A DNA stretch of 64,000 nucleotides from Pirellulales bacterium (GTDB lineage Bacteria > Planctomycetota > Planctomycetia > Pirellulales > Lacipirellulaceae): positions 62,001 to 126,000 of the forward strand of contig JANQOF010000055.1 of NCBI GenBank assembly GCA_028279215.1, in the 5' to 3' direction. Positions within the stretch are counted from its first letter, which is position 1, and the number at the start of each line of letters is the position of its first letter. The position numbers and the translations under genes were made by a program. Positions 26,584-35,995 of the stretch are shown here, piece by piece. The notes under the pieces were generated by a model. That model searched no databases. It saw nothing but the letters and a program-made list of their open reading frames with translations, and had not been told where the DNA came from.

Positions 26584-27675
26584 CTAAACCACCGCCACCT
26601 TCACACAATTAATCGGCGGCAGCGAGTCGAACAAACACGACCACGCGTCGCCGCCGTCGTTGCCCATCCAGAGTTGGCCGGTGGTGGTGCCGAAGTAGAG
26701 TGCGGGCGACTTGAGTTCGTCGACCGTCATCGCGTCGCGGAGCACGGTGAAGTAGCTCGACTTCTTTGGCAGACCGTTGGTGAGCCGCCGCCACCGCTTG
26801 CCGCCGTTGGTGCTGCGCCAAACGGCCGGCTTGCCATCGGGACAGGTGCGAGTCGTCGGTTCGAGCGGTACGACGTACACCACGTCGGGATCGTGCGGGT
26901 GAACCACGATCGGGAAACCGAAATCCGAAGGCAGCCCATCGGCAATCGAATACCAATTGGCGCCGTGGTCGTCGCTCCGCAAAACGCCGATGCCGGGGCG
27001 GTCTTCCCAGCCGCCGTGGTTCTGCATGTAGAGTCGACCTGGTGCGTCGTCATGCCGGGCGATCTTGTGCACGCACTGGCCAAACTCAGGGTAAGGATCG
27101 GGCACGAAGCCGGCGCCGACGCCGTTGTTCGAAGCGGTGAATGACTGGCCGCCGTCTTCGCTCACATAATGGCCGCCGGTCGAGATGCCCAGGTGCATCC
27201 GGTCGCCATCGCGAACGATAGTATGCATGCACAGCCCTCCGTTGCCCGGCTGCCACTGCTTGGCGTGCTTGTGGTTACCGATACCGGTGACCATCTCCCA
27301 GGAGTTGCCGTTGTCGTCGCTGTGGAACAGCGAAGCGGGCTCGACGCCAGCCCACAGGTCTTTCTTGCCCGTGCCGGCTTCGAGCGACCAGATATTGGCA
27401 AGCGCACGACCGTCTTTCTCAGGGAACGCGGGCGCCGATTTGGTTTCCTTGAACTTGTGGCCTAGGTCAGTGGAGACCAACAACTTCATACCGAAGAACG
27501 CGTTGCAGCTCGACGCCATCACGCGCGGCGCGCGACGAGTGTCGATAAGCGTTGAATAAACCGACACACCGGATCCAAACGGGCCGCGCAACGCAAACCT
27601 CCCCCTGCCCTTGCCTGCTTCGGCGATAAACAGGCCCTTCTTGGTACCGATGGTGAGCAGCACGCGTTCGGCCAT
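26584..27675 (-). CDS. Sialidase-like BNR/YVTN beta-propeller protein
   Basis: A 363-residue protein without a signal peptide, built of Asp-box repeats: SDDNGNSWEMVTGIG, SEDGGQSFTASNNG, SDDHGANWYSIADGLP, STNGGKRWRRLTNGLP, GNDGGDAWSCLF. This indicates a sialidase/sortilin-like beta-propeller, but the conserved arginine triad of true sialidases cannot be identified, so a hydrolase activity is not assigned. Its ATG lies 3 bp after the stop of a MoaD/ThiS-like gene, and the two Gly codons ending that gene also form the GGGGGA ribosome binding site. The propeller and the small sulphur-carrier-like protein are therefore probably made together and may interact. Confidence 0.82.
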   Translation of the reverse strand: MAERVLLTIGTKKGLFIAEAGKGRGRFALRGPFGSGVSVYSTLIDTRRAPRVMASSCNAFFGMKLLVSTDLGHKFKETKSAPAFPEKDGRALANIWSLEAGTGKKDLWAGVEPASLFHSDDNGNSWEMVTGIGNHKHAKQWQPGNGGLCMHTIVRDGDRMHLGISTGGHYVSEDGGQSFTASNNGVGAGFVPDPYPEFGQCVHKIARHDDAPGRLYMQNHGGWEDRPGIGVLRSDDHGANWYSIADGLPSDFGFPIVVHPHDPDVVYVVPLEPTTRTCPDGKPAVWRSTNGGKRWRRLTNGLPKKSSYFTVLRDAMTVDELKSPALYFGTTTGQLWMGNDGGDAWSCLFDSLPPINCVKVAVV

Positions 27676-27678
27676 AGT

Positions 27679-27954
27679 TCATCCCCCTGAAACGGCCGGC
27701 ATGATGGAGAGCTCGTCGCCGTCGACCAGCCGAACTTCGAGCGCTGTTGTCTTGTTGAGACAATCGTCGTTCACGAACAGATTAACATGCCGGCGTACGG
27801 TGCCCGTCTCGTCGCACACACTACGGTAGACGAGAGTGTGGTGCTGCTTTAGCCACTCCAGCACGTCGCGAACCGTACCGCCATCGGCCAGCAACTCGCA
27901 AGCACCGCCGCACTCGTGACGAAGCGTCGACGGAATGTGAATCACTGTGCTCAT
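27679..27954 (-). CDS. MoaD/ThiS-like beta-grasp (sulphur carrier or ubiquitin-like) protein
   Basis: A 91-residue protein starting at 27954 (MSTVIHIPSTLRHECGG). It has the beta-grasp pattern LADGGTVRDVLEWLKQHH, RHVNLFVNDD, TALEVRLVDGDELSIMPAVSGG and ends in the diagnostic Gly-Gly used for thiocarboxylation or conjugation. MoaE, MoeB and ThiF are not in the window, and a separate ThiS is present at 52535-52735, so this is not the obvious molybdopterin or thiazole carrier. Coupling to the BNR propeller suggests a dedicated role, possibly protein modification. An ATG at 28026 is a less likely start. Confidence 0.82.
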   Translation of the reverse strand: MSTVIHIPSTLRHECGGACELLADGGTVRDVLEWLKQHHTLVYRSVCDETGTVRRHVNLFVNDDCLNKTTALEVRLVDGDELSIMPAVSGG

Positions 27955-28056
27955 CGAACCACCAGTCGCCGGACAACAGGTTGACGCCGCAGCATACCCC
28001 AGCAGACTTGGGGCGTCGAGCAGCATAGGGCAAAAACACTTGTCGGTCCCGTGCGG

Positions 28057-29343
28057 TCAATCCAAATGAAACGCCGCTCGAAGCTCCTGAATGACGCCAT
28101 CGTCCATCGCGGCGACCTCGCCAATCGCGCGGGCGTTGATGACCGCCTCGGCCGTGGATTCCAGGACCTCCAGTCGATCGAATGCATCGAGCACGCTGTC
28201 GCCGGTCACCAGCACACCGTCATTCTCCAAAACTACAGCAGGCGACTCGCGCGATACACGCTCCGCAATCCGGCCGTCTTGGGCGTACTGTTCGCCATAC
28301 GGGGCACGGTGGACGTCGCACAAGAATACGTAGCTTTCTGGAATGGTTCGCGCGTCGAACACGGCATCCGTCACGCTGAAGGCGGTCGCGTTCACGGGAT
28401 GAGCAAAGGCGATCGCCTGCACGTGCCGGTGGCGATCGTAGATCGCTTGATGCGACAAAACCGCGCGACTGGCATGTTTGCCGGCCTCTTGCTGATCGCC
28501 GGCAACCAGCACCAGGTCGGCGGGTTCGAGCGTGCCGCGATCTTGCTGCGTTGGCGTAACGATGAACGAATGGTCGTCGAGCCTTACCGAGAAGCTGCCT
28601 TCGGTGCTGATGAGTAGCCGCTGCTGACACCCGCGACGAACAAACTCGGCCAGTTCCCGACGAAGTTCTTTCTCTTGAGTCGTCGGCTCATCCGGTTCAA
28701 ACTCTCCGAGCGTCACATGACGGCTCATAGCTTGCAGCAGTTGATCGATCGATAGGTACCGCACCTCGCCAAGTTGGCTCGCCTTGATGATCGTCTTGGC
28801 CGCGAACTCAAACGCTTCGAAGCGTTGGTACGCTTCGGCGATCGTAGTGCCGCCGACCACGACGCCATGATTCTCAAGAATCACGCTATCGCAACCGTCG
28901 GCAAATTGTTCCGCAATCCGTTCACCGAGTTGTCGGCTGCCCGGCAAAGCATACGGTGCAAAACCTGTCTTGCCGCAAACTGTATAAGCTTGATGGAACA
29001 AACGCGTATCTGGCGTCTGCCGGCAGATGCTGAAGGCCACCAGCGCCACCGGATGGGCGTGCACAATTCCATGGATGTCGGACCGCGCGTCGTAGATCGC
29101 CTGATGAAATGGAAACTCCGACGATGGCGGATGACGGCCTTCGACACTGCCATCGGCCGCGACGTGCACTATGTCGGCTCGGGTCAAGCTACCTTTATCG
29201 ACGCGGGCAGGAGTGATCCAGATGCCCCCGCCGGAATCGCGGATTGAAAGATTTCCGCCGGATGTGGTTGTCATGCGATAACGGTAGATCCGCTCCATCA
29301 TCTGCATGATCTCGTCACGAGGCGGAACTAGTGATCGCGGCAT
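28057..29343 (-). CDS. Tandem class II aldolase/adducin-domain protein
   Basis: A 428-residue protein with two consecutive class II aldolase/adducin domains. The first is complete: [37 protein letters not shown] and ENHGVVVGG, so the metal histidines and the acidic residue are in place. The second is degenerate: [10 protein letters not shown] replaces SGGN, it keeps SHQAIYD and [12 protein letters not shown], but [10 protein letters not shown] has Asp where the third metal-binding His should be. Known relatives act on sugar phosphates such as fuculose or ribulose phosphate; the substrate here is unknown. The ATG at 29343 is favoured by GGGAG a few bases upstream. It lies 48 bp after the AspT stop. 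Confidence 0.85.
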   Translation of the reverse strand: MPRSLVPPRDEIMQMMERIYRYRMTTTSGGNLSIRDSGGGIWITPARVDKGSLTRADIVHVAADGSVEGRHPPSSEFPFHQAIYDARSDIHGIVHAHPVALVAFSICRQTPDTRLFHQAYTVCGKTGFAPYALPGSRQLGERIAEQFADGCDSVILENHGVVVGGTTIAEAYQRFEAFEFAAKTIIKASQLGEVRYLSIDQLLQAMSRHVTLGEFEPDEPTTQEKELRRELAEFVRRGCQQRLLISTEGSFSVRLDDHSFIVTPTQQDRGTLEPADLVLVAGDQQEAGKHASRAVLSHQAIYDRHRHVQAIAFAHPVNATAFSVTDAVFDARTIPESYVFLCDVHRAPYGEQYAQDGRIAERVSRESPAVVLENDGVLVTGDSVLDAFDRLEVLESTAEAVINARAIGEVAAMDDGVIQELRAAFHLD

Positions 29344-29391
29344 TGGAACTCCCATGTTGAGCGCGGTAACGTCAGAGAATCGATGGTGCTC

Positions 29392-31095
29392 CTAAGCGTT
29401 CTTCGTGACAATACCTACGATAAGCGGGCCCCAAAGCGTAAGGAACACATTTGCCACGGCGTAGGTGATGGTAAACGAGACAACGGGCGTCGCGTTACCC
29501 GCTTTGTCGAGCAATGCGGCAAATCCTGGATTCGCGCTACGGCCTCCCACCAGGCAGCCAAGCGCTTCAATGGGATTTTGAATTCGCAATACGTAGTATG
29601 AGAAGAAGAACACGATTAGTTGTGGGATGATGGTGACACATACGCCCAGCAAGAACAGCGTTACACCATACTGCTTGATCGTGACAATCGCTTGTGGTCC
29701 CGCGGTGATTCCAACCACACCCACGAATACCGCGAGCCCAAAGTCGCGCAAGAAGTTCGACGCTCCGCTTGGCAGCGCGGCAAAGCTGGGGTGCACACTC
29801 CGTAGCCACCCAAACAGCAGCCCAGACAGCAGGCATCCGCCCCCGGCTCCCACGGTCACGGGGATCCCCCAGACCTTAAACTCGACCATGCCGATCAAGA
29901 TTCCAAGCGCCATGCCGGCGCCAAACGCAATGAAATCGGTAACCGCAGCTGCGGATATCTGATAACCGAGGCTACGTTCGACGCGATCAAGGTCTTTCGA
30001 GTTTCCCGTGATGACTAATTCGTCGCCACGATGCAATTCGAGATTCCTCTGCAACGGCAATGTCTGACCCATGCGTTGCGCGGAAAGAATAAACACGCCG
30101 CGGGTCGTATCATCCCCAAGCGCCACTTGGATTTCATACAGAGTCTTACCAACGAACTGCCTGTTGGCAAGAATCACCTCGCGCTTTTCTTCGATGAGTT
30201 CGAGCCCATCGGGGGGCGCGACTTCCTCGCCAAGAACCGTGCTGGCTTGGTCGAGATCGGCAACCCGACCAGTCAACGCAACAATATCGCCGGTGCGAAT
30301 CAAGGCGGACGAGTCGATGTCGAGGCGATGGCCGTCGCGAAGCATCGCTTCGATGGCCGCGTGGTTGAAGGAGCCCTCGATTTCACTCACCGTCTTGCCG
30401 TCGGCGTTTGTCGAGCCACCGACTTGAAAGAACCGCGTGTCGATTGGCCGCGCGGCGTTGAACTGCCCCGCTTCAATTTCGCCTTGCCCACCCGACATTT
30501 GCTTGGCAAGCTTAATCGCCTCTTGGCGGATATCCCATTTCATGATCATCGGAAAGAACCAGCTCACCATGATGATCGGTCCCAACGATCCAAAGATGTA
30601 ACAGACGGCATAACCGACGGCCACATTGGTCTGCATCGTTTTGATCTGCTCGGGCGACACATCGAGCTTGGCGATCGCGTCTCCCGCCGTGCCGATGATG
30701 GCCGACTGCGTCAACCCGCCCGCCGCAAGGCCTGCGGCCGTTCCGCGATCTAGATCAAAGGTCCAAGCGGCAGCGAGCACGCAGATGAGCCCGACCAAGC
30801 ACATTACAAACGCCGAAAGCAATTGGTTAAGCGACTTCAGGTTGAGTGCGCGAAAAAACTGCGGTCCGCCCTGATAGCCAACCGCGTAAATGAACAGGGC
30901 GAAAAAGATGTTCTTGATTCCGGCATCCAATTGGATGCCGAACTGGCCAATCGCCACTCCAACCAAGAGGGTGCCGGCAATGCCGCCCAACACGAAGCGA
31001 CCCACCCGAAACTTGCCTGCAAGATAGCCAAGCGCGATCGTAATGAACAAGGCAACGAATGGCTGCGCGTCGAAGAATCGATCGATGTATTCCAT
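29392..31095 (-). CDS. aspT: Aspartate-alanine exchanger family transporter
   Basis: A 567-residue membrane protein with N- and C-terminal helix bundles separated by two cytoplasmic TrkA_C-like domains (about residues 215-380, IRTGDIVALTGRVADLDQAS and LHRGDELVITGNSKDLDRVE). This is the AspT/YidE topology. The segments GGLTQSAIIGTAGDAI and CLVGGRSANPGFAALLDKAG are the re-entrant substrate regions of this family. AspT exchanges aspartate in for alanine out. The nearby asparaginase (46 bp upstream, same strand) and aspartate 4-decarboxylase support that substrate assignment, although the sequence alone only gives the family. Confidence 0.85.
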   Translation of the reverse strand: MEYIDRFFDAQPFVALFITIALGYLAGKFRVGRFVLGGIAGTLLVGVAIGQFGIQLDAGIKNIFFALFIYAVGYQGGPQFFRALNLKSLNQLLSAFVMCLVGLICVLAAAWTFDLDRGTAAGLAAGGLTQSAIIGTAGDAIAKLDVSPEQIKTMQTNVAVGYAVCYIFGSLGPIIMVSWFFPMIMKWDIRQEAIKLAKQMSGGQGEIEAGQFNAARPIDTRFFQVGGSTNADGKTVSEIEGSFNHAAIEAMLRDGHRLDIDSSALIRTGDIVALTGRVADLDQASTVLGEEVAPPDGLELIEEKREVILANRQFVGKTLYEIQVALGDDTTRGVFILSAQRMGQTLPLQRNLELHRGDELVITGNSKDLDRVERSLGYQISAAAVTDFIAFGAGMALGILIGMVEFKVWGIPVTVGAGGGCLLSGLLFGWLRSVHPSFAALPSGASNFLRDFGLAVFVGVVGITAGPQAIVTIKQYGVTLFLLGVCVTIIPQLIVFFFSYYVLRIQNPIEALGCLVGGRSANPGFAALLDKAGNATPVVSFTITYAVANVFLTLWGPLIVGIVTKNA

Positions 31096-31141
31096 GCCCC
31101 AAGCTCGGCGATGAACGATTTAGGAGATAGGTTACCCGCAA

Positions 31142-32257
31142 CTAAGTTGACGACCGGGGATCGAACAGCTTGCGAAGTGCCTTCGAGTCGTCGTGGTACT
31201 CTCCAAGTCCCAGCATCAACAGCAGCCGCGCCTTTTGCCCCAATAAATCTCCCGCCAAGATGCAACCCGTCTTTTGAAGTGTCTTGCCACCACCCGCGTC
31301 GGCGTAAATGGGAGCAACCGTCCCATGATAAACTCGACTGCTGATCACCACGGGCACGTTCTTGGCCAGCGCGTACTTAATTGCTTCGAACGTGCGTGCG
31401 TCGACGTTGCCGGCTCCTACCCCGTCAATCACGATTCCATCGGCGCCGGAGTCGACGGCGAAACGAACCAAGCTGCCATCGGCTCCCGAATAGGTCGAGA
31501 GAAACACCACTTTGGGTAGTGTTTCTGGGATTGGGAGTTTCTGTCGAATGAGCACGACATTCAGCCGCACAACCTTACCTTCGGCAATGTACCCCAGATA
31601 GCCCTTATCGCCAGACATAAACGTCTGAGGATTCGTGGTGTCCGTTTTTCGCGCAGCACGGGCGCCGTTTACGAAGGCATTGAGCGTGACCGTAACGCCC
31701 CAGTCCCGCGCGTTGGCGGAACACACTTGCACTACCGCATCGAGTAGGTTCCCCGGTCCGTCTGGCGCCGGCGACGACGCATTCTTCATGGCCCCGGTAA
31801 ACACGACCGGCTTGTCGCTTTTGAGAGTGAGTTCCAAAAAGTAAGCCCCCTCGGCCATCGTATCGGTACCGTGCGTCACTACCACTCCTACGACATCCGG
31901 TCGAACAAGTATGGCGTCGACCGCGCGGCTTAAGTTCGCCCACAACTCCGGCGTCATTTGCGAGCTATCGATGTTGCTGAACTGGCATACGCCGATGTTC
32001 GCGACATCCTTGAGTGCTGGCACCGCGGCGACCAGTTTATCGCCAGAAATGGACGGTACCGCGCCCCCTGTATTGTCATTGACCCTTTCGGCAATCGTGC
32101 CGCCTGTCGTTACGACAACGACTTTCGGTAACTTCGGGTTCGTAATCTTCCAAGTGACGTCTGGATTCACTTCCGCGCCACTCGTAGTTAGCGCTAGCAC
32201 GGCAAATAGCGCTGCGAGAATGGTCGAACGAGACATCAAAATGACAAAGTAGGACAT
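31142..32257 (-). CDS. Exported type II L-asparaginase
   Basis: A 371-residue protein with a signal peptide (STILAALFAVLALTTSGA-E), indicating a periplasmic enzyme. It has both catalytic motifs of the bacterial asparaginase family: VVTTGGTIAERV with the nucleophilic Thr, and VVVTHGTDTMAEGAYFLEL with the second Thr-Asp pair. It also has PVVFTGAMKNASSPAPDGPG and the C-terminal GCILAGDLLGQKARLLLML. It converts asparagine to aspartate and ammonia. The ATG at 32257 is used; an ATG at 32236 is possible. The AspT gene follows after 46 bp, so aspartate production and uptake are probably co-expressed. Glutaminase side activity cannot be excluded. Confidence 0.9.
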   Translation of the reverse strand: MSYFVILMSRSTILAALFAVLALTTSGAEVNPDVTWKITNPKLPKVVVVTTGGTIAERVNDNTGGAVPSISGDKLVAAVPALKDVANIGVCQFSNIDSSQMTPELWANLSRAVDAILVRPDVVGVVVTHGTDTMAEGAYFLELTLKSDKPVVFTGAMKNASSPAPDGPGNLLDAVVQVCSANARDWGVTVTLNAFVNGARAARKTDTTNPQTFMSGDKGYLGYIAEGKVVRLNVVLIRQKLPIPETLPKVVFLSTYSGADGSLVRFAVDSGADGIVIDGVGAGNVDARTFEAIKYALAKNVPVVISSRVYHGTVAPIYADAGGGKTLQKTGCILAGDLLGQKARLLLMLGLGEYHDDSKALRKLFDPRSST

Positions 32258-32521
32258 AATTTCGCTCTCGTTGGCCAGCCGATCACAGCTCGCGTTGGAT
32301 GGGTAGTTAGCAGAATAGGCGATGCGAGCGACTCGTGCAGCTAGGGTAGGTTAGCCAGCAAGGGCCGGCATTGTAAGCAGTCCGAAGCTTTTTCCAAGGC
32401 TCGTAACAGATAAAGTCAACTCGGCAGGCACAATCGCTCGAATCAACACAGAGTGAGGGGGCGTCTAGTTGCCCTAGGGGGCGCGCTGTCTGTGCTGGTG
32501 GGCGGGAATCCCGTCGTACTC
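32258..32521. promoter_or_regulatory. Divergent promoter region, asparaginase and porin
   Basis: 264 bp separating two outward-reading genes of the suspected aspartate island. It must contain both promoters. I cannot define -35/-10 boxes or an operator with confidence. Confidence 0.4.
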
Positions 32522-33982
32522 ATGTCCATCATACTTCGTGCCGCCTGGTGTGTCCGGAGTATGCTGGCAGTGCTGGTGGCCGTGGTTGGAGTTGCGTCGC
32601 GCGGCGACAACTCGGAGTTGATCGCCCATAGGTTGCCGCCACCCCCCGCTCCCACTTACCAGGAGTATCTCTCCAGTCCAGTCGAAGAACTGGACCTTCG
32701 TCTCCGCTTTTCCGCGGTCTACTTCGATGTAGCAGTTCCGCAGTACGGTCCGCCAGGGTACGTTCGGCGACCCTACGATCTGGGCCCAGCATTTCCAGTA
32801 TATCTCGCTCATCGTTCGCCTCACCGATTGAGCCATGTAACCATCGCCCACGACGGGCACAAACGAAAGACGCACCTGCAATGGGGCGGAAGAGTACACC
32901 TCGACGGAATCCTCGACTTTGATCCCATTGGCAGCACTGCCCAGTTTGTCACGTCGACGATTCCAGTTCCGCAGGAGCGAGGCGGCAACACGAATTTCTC
33001 CGCACGACAATCGCGACTGCAACTCAAGACGCAAACCAACTCCTCTGTTGGCCCCATCACCGGCTTCATGCAGTTGGACTTCTTCAATGACGACACCCAA
33101 GGGCCAAGCGGTTCGTATCGCCCTCAATTACGATTCCTTTATGCCGACGTCGGCCACCTTCGATTCGGGCAGGACGCGACGGTGTTCATGGACTACGGAG
33201 CCTATCCCAATGTCATAGAAAACGAAGGGCCGGCCGCCATCATCTTGGTTCGCCAGTCGTTGGTTCGCGGCACGCTGCCGATCGGCGATTACTGGAACGT
33301 CGCGGTAGCCGCCGAACAACCGTTTAGCGATATCACTCTCCCTGAAGACGCCATGGGCGATCCGATTGGTGAGCGTCTGCAGGAGCTACCCGACTTCACC
33401 GGGCACGTCAATTTCGACAACGGCTATGGGCATCTCCAGACTGCTGGGATTGTGCGTCGTATCACCTACGAAGCGCCCGACGAGAGCACGCTCAACACGA
33501 CCGGCTACGGCATCAACTTCACGGGTGACATGCACCTTTGGGCCTATCTGTTTTGTGACTCGCCTCCGACAAGCAGAAGTCCTTCGCCGCTTGCGAAAAG
33601 CCGGTTTGTTTGGCAGTACGCGGCCGGCTATGGAATTGCGCGCTACATCGAGGATGCCAACGGACTGCGTCTTGATGCGGCGCTGGATTCGGGTGGCAAC
33701 CTGGACGCGCTATTCGCACGCGCTTGGTATGTTGGCTACGAGCATTGGTGGAACAAAGAATGGACTTCAACATTTGTCTATAGCGACGATGCGAACTCCA
33801 CCACCGACACGCAGTCCGGCGACACGTACGCCGGCGCCATCTACATCGCGGCCAACCTCATCTGGAATTACGCGGATAGTGCGTGGGTAGGCCTTGAGTA
33901 CCTTTGGGGCGAGCGTCGCGATACCAATGGCCAAAGCGCCGAGGCTCATCGTATCCAGCTTGGCATGCGGTACGAGTTCTAG
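32522..33982 (+). CDS. DcaP-like outer-membrane porin
   Basis: A 486-residue exported protein. The ATG at 32522 opens a signal peptide (MSIILRAAWCVRSMLAVLVA). An in-frame GTG at 32453 would add 23 residues. The pattern GGRVHLDGILDFDPIGST, FSARQSRLQLKTQT, GFMQLDFFND, YADVGHLRFGQD and the terminal QLGMRYEF with C-terminal Phe matches DcaP-like trimeric porins, which take up small acids. It is divergent from the asparaginase and convergent with aspartate 4-decarboxylase (20 bp between stops), suggesting that it feeds amino acids or dicarboxylates to this island. The substrate is inferred. Confidence 0.85.
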   Translation: MSIILRAAWCVRSMLAVLVAVVGVASRGDNSELIAHRLPPPPAPTYQEYLSSPVEELDLRLRFSAVYFDVAVPQYGPPGYVRRPYDLGPAFPVYLAHRSPHRLSHVTIAHDGHKRKTHLQWGGRVHLDGILDFDPIGSTAQFVTSTIPVPQERGGNTNFSARQSRLQLKTQTNSSVGPITGFMQLDFFNDDTQGPSGSYRPQLRFLYADVGHLRFGQDATVFMDYGAYPNVIENEGPAAIILVRQSLVRGTLPIGDYWNVAVAAEQPFSDITLPEDAMGDPIGERLQELPDFTGHVNFDNGYGHLQTAGIVRRITYEAPDESTLNTTGYGINFTGDMHLWAYLFCDSPPTSRSPSPLAKSRFVWQYAAGYGIARYIEDANGLRLDAALDSGGNLDALFARAWYVGYEHWWNKEWTSTFVYSDDANSTTDTQSGDTYAGAIYIAANLIWNYADSAWVGLEYLWGERRDTNGQSAEAHRIQLGMRYEF

Positions 33983-34002
33983 TTCACTTACACCTGGTTG
34001 CT

Positions 34003-35583
34003 TCAGCGGGCATGATACTCTTCGAGCAACTCGGCAATCGACTTGCCAATCTTGGGATAAGCGTCGCTATCCAGATTCGCCAGCGACACCCGAACTGACA
34101 TGTTCGGGGCATCGAATCCTCCGCCATCCATTAGAACGGTCGACTTCTCGTCAGCCAGGCGCCATACAAAGTCGATAGGCTCGTGTTCGGTCACCAGCCA
34201 ATTGGCGAACTCCTCGCCGTAGCGATTGCACGCGAGCTTCGGCACATCAATGGTGGTGTAGTAGTGGGTGTCGTACGTATCGGCCGGCAGTTCCACGCCA
34301 ATCGCTTGATACAGCCCCTCGGCTCGACTTCGCACGATCCGCTGCGCGGACTGCTTGTAGCGATTCTCGGTGTCTAATAAGCAATAGAGCGAGAACAACG
34401 CCATCTGCACTTGTTGTGGCGTCGAAAGGCCCGCCGTGTGGTGCAACGCCACAGCGCGGCTGTCAGCGACCATCCGTTCGATCAGCTTCATCTTGGCCGG
34501 CTCCAGCGCGACGTGGCCGTAGCGTCGCTCCAAACTGTCGCGATCTTCCTGTGACAAGGCCACGATCTGCTCGTCAAACACGTTGTCTTCGTGGATTCCA
34601 ATCACGCCCAATCGCCATCCTGTCGCGCCGAAGTACTTGGAGTACGAATAGACCAAGATTGTGTTGCGCGGGGCGGCAGCTGCCAATGATTGGAAGCCGT
34701 TGACGAAGGTTCCGTAAACGTCGTCGGTCAACAAGATCAAGTCGGGGCGCCGCTCCCGCACCAAGTGGCCGAGCTTTTTGATGCAATCGGGGTGCATCGC
34801 CACCGAGGTCGGATTCGAGGGGTGCACGACAAAGAAAGCCTTCACCGCCGGATCGGCCAGCTTTTCAATCTCGCTGTCGGGATACTGCCAATGTTGCGAC
34901 TCGTCCTGCTGCACTTCAAGTTCGACAAATTGATAGTCAGAAAGTCGTGGAATCTCCAAGTAAGGCGTAAAGATCGGCGATCCCAACGCAATCGTGTCGC
35001 CATGATGGAGTAACTTGTTCTCCATCAAGCTGCTGAAGATGTACGTCATGGCAGCCGTGCCGCCTTCGGTGGCGAACAGGTCGAACTTGCCTTCGGGAGG
35101 CGCGTTGCCAAACATCTCCTGGTCAAGATACCGTCCGACCACTTGGCTCACACCGCTTAGTATCCGGTCGGGCACCGGATAATGGTCGCCCAAGATCGCG
35201 TCGACCATCTCGCCGACAAACGCGTCGGCGTCGAGTCCGATTGTTTGTGTCGCGTAGGCGACAGCTTGCGTGAGAAACTCAACGCCCGGTCGATCGGCAT
35301 TCGTTTGGCAGTATGCGGCGAATCGTTCGGCACTACCTTCGGCCGATGGAACTTGGCCCAAGCCCGGTTCGATCTCGCGCCGCTGAGTTTCTTGCAATGC
35401 GAAGTGCCCGAACTCAAAAAAGCCCGCTCTAGGCGTAAGGGCCACCCAGTTGGGATTTCCTCGGCCGGCATTCAGCATCATCCGCTCCGAATGACTTCCT
35501 GCCATGTTGATGAGCTTGTTCTTCAGCTCGAACGGACTGAGCGACTCGTACTCGCGTTCCTTGCGGTTGGCATTGTCTGACAT
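34003..35583 (-). CDS. aspD: Aspartate 4-decarboxylase (bifunctional aspartate aminotransferase)
   Basis: A 526-residue fold-type I PLP enzyme, about the usual length for aspartate 4-decarboxylase. Motifs: LNAGRGNPNWVALTPR near the N-terminus, FATEGGTAAMTYIFSSLM for phosphate and ring binding, VVHPSNPTSVAM, LTDDVYGTF, and the PLP lysine in YSYSKYFGATGWRLG (about residue 315). The long N-terminal extension and the AGRGNPNW motif separate it from ordinary aminotransferases. It converts aspartate to alanine and CO2, consuming a cytoplasmic proton. It pairs functionally with AspT. Dispersed repeat copy B lies directly upstream. Confidence 0.9.
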   Translation of the reverse strand: MSDNANRKEREYESLSPFELKNKLINMAGSHSERMMLNAGRGNPNWVALTPRAGFFEFGHFALQETQRREIEPGLGQVPSAEGSAERFAAYCQTNADRPGVEFLTQAVAYATQTIGLDADAFVGEMVDAILGDHYPVPDRILSGVSQVVGRYLDQEMFGNAPPEGKFDLFATEGGTAAMTYIFSSLMENKLLHHGDTIALGSPIFTPYLEIPRLSDYQFVELEVQQDESQHWQYPDSEIEKLADPAVKAFFVVHPSNPTSVAMHPDCIKKLGHLVRERRPDLILLTDDVYGTFVNGFQSLAAAAPRNTILVYSYSKYFGATGWRLGVIGIHEDNVFDEQIVALSQEDRDSLERRYGHVALEPAKMKLIERMVADSRAVALHHTAGLSTPQQVQMALFSLYCLLDTENRYKQSAQRIVRSRAEGLYQAIGVELPADTYDTHYYTTIDVPKLACNRYGEEFANWLVTEHEPIDFVWRLADEKSTVLMDGGGFDAPNMSVRVSLANLDSDAYPKIGKSIAELLEEYHAR

Positions 35584-35668
35584 CGTTCCTCTCCAGTGCT
35601 CTCGACGATCGTTTCGCCAACTGATTGTGTTTCGCAGCGAATAAACTCACATTCCCGCCCGCGAAAGT

Positions 35669-35945
35669 CCGTTTTGTCCCGGATTCCCAGAAACGACTTC
35701 AGGGGACTCAATTCACCCCCAATGATCCCCGTTAACCCTCGTTTTCCTCTGCTTTCGTCGGGATTCTTCCATTTCGCAAAGTGTAGTCGACGCATTGAAT
35801 TGTCCGTTGCCGCGCGCGGAAAGGGACAATTGGGACTTAGACGTCCCGTAACCACGCAGATGTCCCGGCATGTACGTGTAGCGACTGTCTTAGTAACATG
35901 CCTCCCCATTGGAACATAGCAAGTGGCTCACTTTCAACAGAAATC
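35669..35945. repeat. Dispersed intergenic repeat, copy B
   Basis: About 277 bp, the most diverged and shortest of three copies (others 10337-10680 and 62416-62752). It retains CCGTTTTGTCCC, CTCGTTTTCCTCTGCTTTCG, CCATTTCGCAAAG, an inverted repeat AATTGTCC (35798-35805) / GGACAATT (35824-35831), and the right end GTGGCTCACTTTCAACAGAAATC. It is in the same orientation as the others and upstream of the minus-strand aspD start at 35583. Confidence 0.7.
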
Positions 35946-35995
35946 TCAGATTGGCTTTCTTGTATACCAAGCTGCGGGCGTGAGGTTGAGCACGG

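Noticed and set aside
30031..30753. Plus-strand open frame of 240 codons, and similar frames at 14709-15266 and 25154-25771
   Set aside because: They are the complements of AspT, MATE and LamG coding sequence, with no homologous motifs and no ribosome binding sites.
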